DNA of 64,000 nt, taken from Telmatactis stephensoni (Eukaryota; Cnidaria; Anthozoa; Actiniaria; Isophelliidae). Made by a program: the position numbers and the translations under genes. The notes under the pieces were generated by a model that did not search any database, was not told where the DNA came from, and worked only from the letters and a program-made list of their open reading frames with translations. The stretch is from positions 191,001-255,000 of the forward strand of contig JALIZF010001483.1 in assembly GCA_029948255.1 (NCBI GenBank), written 5' to 3'. Shown here piece by piece: positions 23,101 through 35,000 of this stretch (positions are counted from its first letter, which is position 1; each line of letters opens with the position of its first letter).

Positions 23101-26100
23101 CCTATTAATTCCAAATTGTACTTGAGATTGTATGATTTCCTATACTTATTGGGTATTAAGATTTATTTTTAATACAAATTGAATATTATATTGAACTGTT
23201 AGTAACTAATAGAGAAAACCCATTTTTGGTATGCACTTTATTCTGTATTTTTATGTTTTATAAATCAGTCAACCTTTATCGTATTCTCACCATTGTTTAT
23301 TATGTATGTTGCAATTTTATCTTTGGTTCAATTTTTATTTTCCTTTGCTTTATATTCATTATCATTCATTACCAAACAAAATAAAATAAAATTGAACCAA
23401 GGGTAAAATTGAATCACAAACAAATATACAATTAATTATTCCAAGTTACATTTATCTGGCTTAATTCTGTATTCTTACACTGTGAATGCTTTTAATATCA
23501 CTCCAGTCTTAAACAAAGGCAAAAAATCCTAATGCTATTGTTAATAAAGGATGTGGAATTAAATCTTGATACCTGACTGGATGTCAACAATAGTGTAAAG
23601 TAATGCATTTATTTGACCCAATCACTGCTGGTTTGAAGACCACCATCTGGTCTTCTATCTGTTTGTAGCACACGCACTGCCTTTATAGATGGTTTAATGT
23701 ACTCTAACAGTAATTTTTAAAGCAATGGGCTTTTGAAATGGTTTTTGGCTATTTAAATCTAGAATTATTCTGGAAAATGATATTGACAGCTTTAACCAAA
23801 AGTTAATCATGTTTCGTTTTGTGAGACAAAAAAGTCTTGAGTCTATTAACACTCCTACCTACAAACCATCAAGAAAGATATCTCTCCCTGCATCGTTTAG
23901 AGAGATCTCTACAGTAAGTTATAATAGTAACTCAAGCATTATTTGTTAGAGATTATAGTACATAGTATAGGTTTAATTCCTGTCACCATTGTAGTATTAG
24001 TTTTTATAGTGCTCTATGCTTATATATTATTAATAACAGTAAGTTTGCATGTCTGTTGTAGAGTGAATACATTATTTCTTTGTATTTTTAAAGGATGACA
24101 GAGAAGCTATCAGTCATAAACCAGTGGGCAACACTGAAGCACAGTTGAAATATGAAAATGACAGGCTTAAGATGGCTCTTGCACAGAGGTAATTATGCTT
24201 GATTGTAATAACTATCAGTTTAACAAATGATGTCATATAACATAAAAGGCTGAATTAGCCAAGTAAAAGCTGCTTCCATAGTGAATATTTTCAGCAAGTT
24301 CCATCTCTGGTCTCTATTTAATACATATAATATTTCAAAAAAAGGTTGTCCTTTGATTTGTTGTATACAGTAAAAACCCGCATATAAGAACCAGTGGATT
24401 AAGAACCACTAGGCTAAAATTTGCTTTTTAAGCATCTGTTAAATAAGAACCACTTTAGCCTAAGAAATTAGACTGGTTCTTATATAAAAGGTTTCAACAT
24501 TGATTTGGATTTATGTTCTTTTTTTTTGTTTTGTAAATGGTGAAAAAAATATAAGTTCAGGCTGAATGACAAAATTTTTACCAGATGAATGCTTTACAAA
24601 TGTTTTAGGTGATGTATATACAATACAATATGTTATTATTTGTACTCAATAATAATAAGCAAATGATTTTTTTATACATATACAATACAAAGTACATATA
24701 AATATACATATTGTTTTTGCCTTGTATATAAGAACCAGTTAAGAACCACCTTAGCCTAAATTCTCACTAAATACCAATTACATAAGAACCATTTTAGCCT
24801 AACCTCGAAAAACAGTGGTTCTTATATGCGGGTTTTTACTGTACTGCATATTGCATGAGGCATATACCAAGCCCGGAGTGTATTGTGTATTTATAATTTT
24901 CATGATTTTTCATGTCTAAAATATACAAAATGTTTCAAATTGTATACTTTATTGGACAAACTGCAGAAATAACATAACTAAAATACAAAAAATAGAGAAA
25001 GTAGAAAAACAACAAAACAAAGGCACTGTCCAAGAGGTGGGTACAAACGGGACACGAAGTCCCATGCGAGGTACCCGCCTTGACTAAAGTATATAAAAAA
25101 CTAGAAAGATATCCTCCCCAAACCTTAAAATAGAAGCACTGAAATATTCTACGCAGTTATCAAAAACTTGCGGTGCCGGGACCCATGTGCCAAAACTTTC
25201 CAGTCATAGGTAGACCCTTCATGCTGGTCTAACTATGGCAAGAACATGTTGGCACATAGGTCCAGGTGCAGACAAAATCTATCTCAAACGTGAACATAAA
25301 TTTCGTTTTGTACTGCTTCTGGAGGAATACTTTAAAGGCAGATACATTCAAAAAACTGTCAGGGTCAGCTATAGCACACATTGAGTTCCAGATGTTTACA
25401 ACTCTATTGAAAAATGATGACTGAAAAGTTTTGGTTTCCCAACATGAAAGGCTACAGAGAGACTGGAGTTATATTGCCTCTTGTTTTCCTTTACACTTTG
25501 ATCATGATTGGTATAATAAATGTGCTATGCAAAATTCAGTATGAAGCAAAACCATGAACAACCTCTTTTAAAATAGGTATATATCATGTGAAATCTAAAC
25601 TTGTGGCCAACCTGATCAGGACTCTGAGTGGAAGCACTGCATGGTCATGGCACGGTTACGGCATGAATTTTGAATGATTTTATAGACAACATGGCACTGA
25701 CACGGCCATGGCACAGCGTGGTTCGTTTCACACTCATACCAAATCTGCTCTAGTAAATGTTTGGGTAAATTGACCATGGTTAGATTAGAGTAAATAGATA
25801 TTAAGTAAATAGTTTCATATGTCCATATTATGTTGTTTTGTAGTTCAACTAATGCTAAGAAATGGGAAGCAGAATTACAGACCTTAAAGAATAACAATGC
25901 AAGATTGACAGCAGCCTTACAGGAAAGTACTGCTAATGTAGAAGAATGGAAGAAGCAGTTAAATGCTTACAAAGAAGAGAGTATAAGGCTTAGGAAAAAA
26001 GTAAGTACTTGAATAGCACATTTTAATTGGAAATGAAACATTGCTAGAGCAGATTTCATATGACTGTGAAAATGACATGGCACAGGAATTTCAAATGAAC

Positions 26101-27851
26101 TTACACAGTCATGGCACAGCACTCAGTCCATTTCACACTCATCTGAAAACTTCCTTTATAACTAGAGTGAACTATAACACATGAGCCCAGTTGTTCAAAA
26201 GAGGCTCAGTACTAACCCAGGGTTAAATCTAAAGACAAACTATTGATTTTAACCCTTAGTTAATGCAGCTATATCCACCTTCAAACCACCGAACCCTAGT
26301 CAGTAAGAGATATTTTACTTAGGTGTTTCAAAATCCATCCTTTAGATGATCTAGCCACTTCGCAAACTTTCCCATGAGAAGGGGGAGAGAGGGGTAAGAA
26401 GAAAAGGGACCATGTGGAGAACCTACAGGCAATCCACAACCAGAGGGCATACTTTACAATAATTACAACTTCTGTAATATGCATTTCTATTGGTCAAGGT
26501 ATTATCACTAAATTGTTCCATCCTTGATGTTGTAGGTTCAAGAGATGGAATCATCAGATTTAAATGCTGATAGGTTTAATGTTCTTCAGCAAGAAAAAAT
26601 GGCATTAGAAGGAAAGATTATTCACTTAGAAAGTGTTGTGAGGGGAAATGAAGAGGTTAGATATTATGACTAGACAATATTAAGGGCTTATAATATTTGC
26701 TCTCTGTATGTTGGTGCACATTACTGTCATTGTAATCAGTTTGGCATCTGTTGGAGAGAATATTTTATATTGTCTATTAGTGTTTCATTTCTGAACAGGC
26801 TGTTACATGATGCAATGTTATCTATAACTCCATTGCAAAACAAGTTAATGAACCATTGCAGGGAATATCACATTGCAGTGCAGTGCTGAAAAGTTGCTGC
26901 AATGATTGCTTGTTTTCCAATGATTTTGTGCAATGCAGGGTATGTTACAAGTTTATTAATAAATATATACCCTTGTCGATATGCGCGCTCTGATTGGCTA
27001 AAAGCTGTGCTTTATCAGAAAACAGAGCACAGCTCTGATGTCAGCAGCGCGAGTTCAAACCGCGCGCGCACCTTTTGAATTTTTGCATTTTCATGTGCTT
27101 GTTAGTATAGTGCACACAATTCTGTTGATTATGAGTCTAATTTGAATACATTACCAGCATAAAACCAGCATTCATTTCAGTCTTGGTTTGACGCTTTGAA
27201 CTGTGACATTTTTTGAGATAAACGTATCAAAAAAGCAGATGGAATCTCCTGATTTGAAGTACTTGTTTGCCCAGAGTGTTTTATTTTTTTGGCCCCCTCA
27301 GTATGCATGTTACTAATTTGCATAACAATGCAAAATCCATCATGCATCTATTGTAAATAAAAGCTATTAGTGTACCTGATATGATCAAGATCCATCCTCT
27401 GCTAGTATCATGCCTATTGTTCCTGTAACAATCTTGATTTTTCTTGTTTTCCACAGGAATTAACATTATTAAGACTTACTAATAATGAACTGAGTAGTCA
27501 AGTAAAGGTAGGTCTAATTAAAGTCACAGCAGATTTTGTATGCTGAATGTGAAATGGACTGCGCAATGCTGTGACCACTAATAATATGTATAAAAATTCC
27601 TGGTACAACCATTCTGGGACCATGCCATTTTCACCCCAAAAACTGCTCTAACTTGTTTTTGTCTTTAGGTATGCAGGGAAGAGAATGAAGGGCTCCAACA
27701 ACAAGTGAAGGAACTGGAAGACAAATTGGCAGAATCAAGCTTGCAAGCGTCAGCAGACCAATTTGTCTCCCTGCATGAGGCTATAAAGTCTAAACTAGAG
27801 GAATTGAATACTTTGAATGACAGTATTCCTTCAATGATTAAGAATTGCTAG
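20122..27851 (+). CDS. HOMER: Homer postsynaptic scaffold (EVH1 plus C-terminal coiled coil)
   Basis: Exons: ATGGG at 20122-20126 (chosen first coding exon), 20214-20370, 21830-21961, 22509-22709, 23803-23913 (acceptor uncertain), 24094-24188, 25844-26000, 26536-26655, 27457-27507, 27669-27851. The model is 403 residues, against 354 in human HOMER1. The EVH1 domain fills residues 1-110, with FQID near 13-17, Trp in KKSW, the block [10 protein letters not shown] and VYGLGF. With the MG start, Phe14 and Trp24 keep the same numbers as the ligand-binding residues of HOMER1. A Ser/Thr-rich linker follows, then [20 protein letters not shown] and a long heptad coiled coil for tetramerisation, ending IKNC. 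Homer links PPxxF ligands such as group I mGluR, IP3 receptor and Shank. Two other upstream exons with compatible phase (18257-18306, 19431-19462) could be alternative starts. Confidence 0.95.
20371..21829 (+). other. Homer intron within EVH1
   Basis: The intron separates SVDGSK from [10 protein letters not shown], as in vertebrate Homer genes. It has no recognised repeat ends; the sequence around 21573-21692 has weak repeated and inverted pieces (CAATACTTTG, TTTAGTACT). Confidence 0.5.
22741..22888. mobile_element. MITE of the 'GTATGACTGTGAAAA' family
   Basis: It begins AGAGCAGTTTAATATGACTG, contains TTTTTATAGACAACA and ends in inverted TTCACACTCATACAAAACC. It lies in a Homer intron. Confidence 0.6.
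22889..23802 (+). other. Homer intron, AT-rich
   Basis: It contains a foldback at 23311-23413 with arms TTGGTTCAATTTTTATTTT and AAAATAAAATTGAACCAA. The acceptor of the next exon is uncertain: the only in-phase choices are weak (23802 or 23841). Confidence 0.5.
24368..24841. mobile_element. pogo-like (Tc1/mariner) MITE, 474 bp
   Basis: Terminal repeats CAGTAAAAACCCGCATATAA and its inverse at the right end are flanked by TA on each side. Internal copies of AAGAACCACTnTAGCCTAA occur in both halves. There is no transposase ORF, so it is non-autonomous. Confidence 0.75.
24870..25560 (-). mobile_element. Decayed LINE 3' fragment
   Basis: On the minus strand about 25440-25325 encodes [13 protein letters not shown] ... 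SAFKVFL, the pattern seen at the C-terminus of CR1/L2/jockey-type reverse transcriptases (NFFxxRVxNxWNSLP...SFKxRL). Stops surround it and no catalytic region remains. The limits are approximate. Confidence 0.5.
25615..25755. mobile_element. MITE of the 'GTATGACTGTGAAAA' family
   Basis: The core GGCACGGTTACGGCATGAAT and TTTATAGACAACATGGCACT, with right end TTTCACACTCATACCAAATC, matches the other family members. It lies in a Homer intron, 90 bases before an exon. Confidence 0.6.
26045..26165. mobile_element. MITE of the 'GTATGACTGTGAAAA' family (short copy)
   Basis: The left end AGAGCAGATTTCATATGACT and right end TTTCACACTCATCTG are inverted, with an internal deletion relative to other copies. 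Confidence 0.6.
26966..27086 (+). repeat. Dispersed repeat, copy 1 (inverse of 31826-31945)
   Basis: CCTTGTCGATATGCGCGCTC, GGCTAAAAGCTGTGCTTTAT and CGCGCGCACCTTTTGAATTT occur in the same order in the reverse complement of 31826-31945. It lies in a Homer intron. Confidence 0.75.
27525..27650. mobile_element. MITE of the 'GTATGACTGTGAAAA' family (diverged)
   Basis: AGCAGATTTTGTATG at the left and AAAACTGCTCT at the right are inverted. The copy fills most of a short Homer intron. Confidence 0.5.
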
Positions 27852-29001
27852 AGGATTATATAGTTAATTTTTATGACTGTGCAAAACAACTATCATGGCA
27901 CATGGAAGTGTTGTCACAGCTTAGTTTTTGTATGTGTGTGGAATGGACTGTGCCTTGCATTCGCTGTGCCAGTGACAGCATGAAGCAGTATTTGTATGAC
28001 AGTGAAATAGATTGTGCTGTACCATGACCATGTCAATGCCGTGTTAACCATGCATGACAATAATGCCATGACTGTGGCATGATCTGCTTTGTCTACAAAA
28101 AAGAATTACAATTGTTGATGTGGACTTGTTATGCAATCACCTTGCTGTTTTCACAGTCATAGAAAAACTGCTCTGTTGACAAACTGCTTGGCCTGTGCTG
28201 TTAGTTTGCCACACCCATATACAATGAGTACTTATTGTTTGACATTGTTTGAATTCCAAACAGAATGATATGTGTTAGTACTTAGTGACTGGAAATCCTT
28301 TATTAATATATTAATACAAAATTATTAGATTGTTACTAAGTCTAACATAAACATCAAAAACAATTCTGTAAAATTACACAATTGGTAATTCCATTTTATT
28401 TCTTTTATCATTAGTTATAATAATTATTATTGTACTACAGAAGATGTTTGCTGTGTGGCCTGTTATCCATCATTATATATGGCATTTTAACACATCAATA
28501 GTTGTTATATATAACAGTGGTTGTTTATTACCTTAAAGGGATCAAACCATTTAGAGTGACATGTAGATAGATAAATTAATGGTGAAAATCAAATATAAAT
28601 GAAATAATTGAATCTCATCAACCAGTGTACAGTTTTACTTCATCTGTAGTTCCTCATTCAAGATGTTATACTCAGGGTGTGTTATAGTAGTCCTATAACA
28701 GGTAGGTGTTATAATCAAATCTCATCCAACTGTACAGTGCTTCCATGCATTTAATAATGCATTTATTTCCAGCAATCATTATTATAGTCTCCTTTGCAGG
28801 TGCCAGGGGTTTCACCATGCAATGCTTCTTTTGCTGGAAGAAACCCCCAGCAGCTGTGAAGAGACTGTCATTAATATAGCTCATATTTTCTGAAAAAATA
28901 ATCCATATATCAAATTTATTTGCATGTCTTATTATTTTTCAATTAAAATGTAAAATATATTTATTTTAACCTAAATATTCAATAACATATTTCTATACAT
29001 C
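27852..29001. other. Intergenic region between convergent Homer and CLC genes
   Basis: About 27870-28175 is a composite of diverged 'TATGACTGTG' MITE sequence in the likely Homer 3' UTR. The rest is AT-rich without recognised features. TTTATT strings near 28915 and 28960 could be CLC polyadenylation signals on the minus strand. Confidence 0.4.
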
Positions 29002-32000
29002 CTAAGGGACCATAGTGAGTTCAGATGATCCACCAGAGTGTAGCTCCATATGGTTATGAATGTACTGTGAAATCTTTTCCTCTAGCTGAAAGCCCATCAG
29101 ATCTTTTCTTGTGATAATGCCTTTCACTCTGTCAATCGGCAAAAAGAATAAATTTAGTGACCACTGCCCTGGGAGACAAATGTCTCAACTGGCAATTGGG
29201 CTCCAATAAACTACTGTGAAGCCAACAAAGTGTTCAGACATTAGTGGTGAAAGCTCCACCCTGGATTTTCAGTACCTGTCCAGTAACCTACTGACCAGTT
29301 GCCTGTCAAGAGTGCCAGGGCACACAATTATGCAAAATGGTGGTAAATCTCTGAAAACAATTTGATTAGTAGAACAGTTCCTTGCTTTCTTAAACTCAGC
29401 TGGAAAAGCAGTGATTTGAGATAACTGACAGTGATTCACTTAAGACAGGCATTCTTTAATAGATAAATATTGATAAATACATTTGGGGTAGCTCATCATC
29501 CTTCCTTGCAGCACAAGTGCTGTGCTGTATAACAAAGGAGGCTGCTCAACATGACTCAAAGTTACACAAAGGCACTTTCATTACAAAAACAGTTACACAG
29601 TTGACGTAGCAGCCACCATCCAACCCATCTATGATCCTGCAGCACAACTAAGATCAAAACTAGTTCGTTTTTAATGATGGAGGAGAAACTAGTCAGAGTA
29701 CCCAGACAAAAAACCCTCAAAGCAGGGGAGAGAACAAACTCAAGCCACATGATACTTAGACAGGAATTGAACTTGGGACCACAGAGGTGACAAACCAGCA
29801 CTCTAACTGCTTGACCAGTTTTACTAATGAATTTGTACCAGTATAGTGAATATTCAGAGTAGCTGGGGATGATAGAAAAAGAACTGATACCTGTTACTCT
29901 TGCCAACCACAACTAAATGCCTGCAACAAAATCACACACAAATATCAGCAATATTGAATAAATAAACAACTATTATACACAAAATGTCATCAGCTGCTGA
30001 TGGTTTTCATGGGAGATGTCATGATAAACTATCAGCTAACTGTTGGTGATCTGTCAGGTGACTGTCACTTCAAAATCAGCCAACATTAATTCTGTACTTT
30101 TACCCAGTAAGGGCTTAATGTCAAATTTCCTCGCCAATTATATTAGTAAACACTTGACGTGATATTTATTATTTATTAGTATTAGCAAATAAACAAAGTT
30201 CCAAAGTTCCAAGTAACACTTAATGTACACACACTAAAACAATCTGCTATTAATGATGGTAATAGGACCGAGTGGAGTCCAATTCGGTCTGTAATCATGC
30301 GAGGGATAAACATTTGTTTATTCAGAGTATGATTATAGACAGAATTGGACGACACGAAGTCCTATTACCAATTAATCATAACTATTACAACTTCCGAGAA
30401 AAATGCTTTCATGCTAATCAATGCTAAGCGCAACTAAAATGACCAAATTTAGTTGAAAAAGTGAGAAAAAATAGTGAAAAATCTCTTGAGTGTGCGCTTA
30501 GTGGCGTAGCGATTACGTGACCGCGAGCGATCAAAATGCGAAATCTGATTGGCTCTGGCAACTGTCCAATTACAACTGTCCTATTACAACTGTCCTATTA
30601 CAGGTGTCCAATTACAGCCAACTGTCCAATTACTGTATCCAATTCAACAACCTACAGCTTGCATGTGATTAGTGAAAAATAGAGCAGTCTTTCAACCAAT
30701 CAGATTTGAGGAAATTGTAATAGTTTTGATTAATGGTTTTATACTTAGTTTGTTTACCTTAAACCAAGTGTTCTAAAGATAATATAAGTACGGTGAAGAG
30801 AAAAGTTCTCACGCACTGATGGTGCAGAGTCGTTCACATAGGGAGACTGAAAGAGGTAACAAAAGGTTACTTTAATTAGATCCTTTAGGGGTTGAGGGAT
30901 TATACAGTCATCAATCCTTGCAGCAATTGCAACAGTGAAATGACATCCTTAAAGTGTTGTAGTACAAACTAGGTAATAAAGCAGCTTGTTGGCAACAATT
31001 TACAGCTAGTTACACTACATGTACTCAACAAATAATTGTGCAACTTAAAATAGTGTGTAAGAAAGAAATTGTGCAACTTAAAATTGTGTCATTTTTTGTC
31101 ACTGAATTAATGATACAAACAACAACTGTCTATAAAACAGTAGCTCACCAAGTCGATAAATAGTCTTTCATATCTTGCATTTTGCTCATAGCGATGCAAT
31201 GTTTCATTTAATTCAAGAGCATTGGGAATGTAACCTTTGTTCATCTAAAAGTGAAATCAACAATGGAAAATAAAAAAAGTGAGTATTACTATAAAAAGGC
31301 AAAAATTAAGATTCCAGTTTTCCACACATTGTACTCTAATAGATGCACAGATGATGTTAAAAGCCAGTGAGAACAAAAAAACTATGCCACAATTAAGATT
31401 TCTACATCTGTTGCAGACTCGCAGAAAATGGAATACGTTTATATATAATTATTCATCAAATCATTTCAACCAATGAAAGTGTGCCTAAGATTCAATGACA
31501 TCATCTATACATGTGTATTGTAATCGCACTCAGTTCTTGACCAATCAGAACACAGTGATATACTTTTACCAATATTATTTAACAAATAGCTAGAACAGCT
31601 TTCTCCATGCTCTGTTCAGTAATACAGCATGCAGGAAGTGACGAAAGCACAAAAGAAGTGTAAGGAGAGCACGAGGTGAGTGCTCTCCACACTTCTTTCG
31701 TGCTTTCGGCACTTCCTAAGTGCTGTATTACTGAACGGAGCACGCAAAAGCTGTTCTATTTGTTTTATTATTTTTAATATATTTTGAAGTAAATATTCAA
31801 GGGAAAAAGTTCGATTTTCTCTGTACAAAAATTCAAAAGGTGCGCGCGTGGTCGAGCTCGTGCTGCTGACATCAGAGCTATGCTCCGTTCTCTGATAAAG
31901 CACAGCTTTTAGCCAATCAGAGCGTGCATATCGACAAGGGTATATAATAATATTATATAATACAGCCACATACCAGATAGTAATCAATACCACTGAAGTC

Positions 32001-35000
32001 CATTTCTTCATCATTTGGCAGCAAGTTTTCTCTTGAAGAAAAGATGTCCTCACGAGACAGAAGGATGCTGATGTCATTCCTGTGACAACCAACATTTGAT
32101 TTACACCCATGCAGAACACGATGTATCACTGCTCATAATACCTGATGGCTACACCCTACATGCATCTTTGTGGCTTTACTCCAGGTAACTAGTTTTGTTA
32201 CTGTGCTTTTCTCCCCCCACCCCAACTCCCACTGCCCATATTTCTTTAGTTGCTCTCCTGAGAAATGGTCTGACCAGCTGAAGTAATAGCTACAAGTTAA
32301 TTGGTAACAAGATGAAAACAGTTTTGAGTCCAGAGCTCAGTTGTTGAAAACCAGGTTAGTGCAAACCCAGGATTAACATTAAATGGTTTTCTTTAGACTT
32401 TTTAATTTATTTTACCCTGGGTTAGCCCATAACTGGGCTAGTTTCCAAGTTCTACTAATGTGACAGTGAAAAAGTGCTTTGTTAAACATATTAATCTACC
32501 TGGATATCATTCCCGCAAAGACCTCTACGTCATGTTCATCCTTATGAACCACAGGGTACCCACCATGAGGAGTTTCAAGCAACAAACGTGCAAGGTGTCG
32601 TACATTTTCTACTCTGTGTACAACCTGTCATATGGAAATTAAGATTATCAGTCAGAGCTTCATTCAAAGTTAAATGTTTAAATAATGTGGTTCTCCACCA
32701 ATGGAATGTTGACTGAGGCATCTAGTTTATCTTTATACAGGTGTCTACTTTACAGGACTGTCTGCACTCATTTCCTGATATTTGTAAGAGGAATAGAGCT
32801 GCCTTGCATGCTCTTAACAAAACCTTTGAAAAATGTCATGATTGTGGCCATGCAGATAGCTTTTCTTGAGCAGGCTGGAAACACCTGTCCAGCCCTGCTC
32901 CTTATTTAATTTTTTGACAGGGTCTTTTTATCACAAAAAGGATTCATATGACAAAATGCTTATTGACTGAATTAGGTTGGGCCAGACAGTAAAAATATTT
33001 GGCTCTTGATTGCATTTGTATGAGCCTTGCATGCAGCCTGTACCAGGGACCATGGAGCACCTTTGAAAAGTAGGAGTGCTAGCATTTGAAAATAAAGTAG
33101 ACTACCCAGTTAAAAAAGTTTTCAAACAGAACATTCAACTGGGTTAAGCGCAGAAAGTGTTCACCCAACCCCCATCTCTGCAGTCCCTGCATACCTTCAT
33201 AACCTCAACCCCAATATTTTCCTGTCCATCCCTTCCACTCAGTCAATATTAGTACATTAATATACTTACTATTGCTGGCTTTGTCATTGCTTGTGAAGCA
33301 CAAAACAACTCCAAGTTGATACTGTAAAATAACATTGACACAAGTAAAAACTGTTCCGTTCTGGATATATGATTATCTAGAGCTAAGTCAGGTCACCAAG
33401 TGGCTCTCACAAAATTGCAAATATTACATGTAAGTAATCATAGACTTGAATTAGAAATGGGATGATATAGAAAGCTGTACCTGACTTATTAACAAAGGAT
33501 TTGCCCAGTATGTAATATATATGGGAATAGAAATATCTGAAAAGCACTTTCTTACCTGGTGTCCACTTTATGACACAAACAGAAAGGAATTAGCATAACT
33601 TATTGAAAAAAATACCAGTATTATTAATATGAACATCGTTGATCTTTTATTTTTGATGAACCCCAAAACACTGTTTTTGCAAAAAACTGTCAGCATATAT
33701 ACATTTATCAGTGCATGCTCATAAGAGAAAACAAACTAGAAATTTCAATTTAATTTACTGGGATACCACATGTACTTTAAGTATACAGTGCCAAATAAAA
33801 TTGATTTTTTTATGCAAATAGGAAAACTATATTTCTTTACCTCTTTGAGCCCTCATGGAATATGATTGGTTCGGAATCCAGAAATGGAATGCACTTCAAC
33901 TCTAACAGGGCGTGGTACAATGGATGAGTAGTGAAGTCACCCACCCACTTAGCAACCATTATACCAACCATAATTGGTAGTAGAAACTGAACATCATTGG
34001 TTATCTCCATCTGCAAAGAGATTGGTTTGTTACCATTAACTATTATTTTTTAAGGTACTCAATAGCATGTCCTTTGCTGGCCTCTTCTGTCATTTTTCTA
34101 TTGCATAAGTAATCTAGCCCTGTCATGCTATACACAAGTCACAGCAACAGGTATAATAAGAAAGAACAGAGAAGAGACCCAATGATGGTATCAGATTTGG
34201 GATATACATTGATTATATTTCCTACTCAGTGGCTAATTAAAATTACATTTAGGCAATGTTAAAATCAAGGCATGCTGACCAGTAGTCTCTTGCCTGCATA
34301 GGCAAGGTTCCCCTTAGCCATGCAGTGCCCTCATATGTGATCATCTTGCAGATTGTTGTGCATCCATAGCTTTCTTGAATGTTGCAGCTCAATTGCTTTT
34401 GACCCCACCCTCCTCTTCCTGGTAAATATAGTGGGTGAGTGTTCTTTCCATAAGTATCCTTGTGACAGGTGGTGGGTGGAATATGAATGGTTACCATGGT
34501 TACCACCTTGTCACCAGGGATGGATGTGCACCCATCACTACCAGTGATTGATTTTAAACACAAAACAAACTAAGAAAGTTTTCAAAAAAAACACCCACCA
34601 TGATGACAGTTAATGACATTGTCAATCTTGATACTCCACCAAAGAATGACGCAGCACCAATTAATGCAAAGGCACCAGGGTCCATCCACGCCCAGTACCC
34701 TACATATTCATAAATACAATTCTTGAAAAACAGATCCAAGTGAAATGGTTTTGTATCAAGATCAATATTTCAGAATAGTAAGCATTTCTCATTAAGAACT
34801 GTCAATTCATAGAGTACCTGTTGTGTGCACACCAAACAAGTCTACCATTGCTCGTCCAATAATACGACCATAAACACCACCTATAAACCTATAAGGTGTA
34901 TGTCACTATTTAGTGAACTGCTGAGACAGATATCTGTTTTCTCAAGCACTTCTTTGTACTCACAACATTGGAACTACAAGTCCACTTGAGACTGCACTTC

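Noticed and set aside
31616..32119. 167-codon open frame on the minus strand
   Set aside because: It overlaps CLC exon 32079-31974 in another frame and runs through repeat sequence; no protein similarity was recognised.
33541..33580. Possible microexon of the CLC gene on the minus strand (AAG|TGGACACCAG|GTAAGA)
   Set aside because: It would break the reading frame; exons 34010-33841 and 33321-33270 join in phase without it and give the expected protein.
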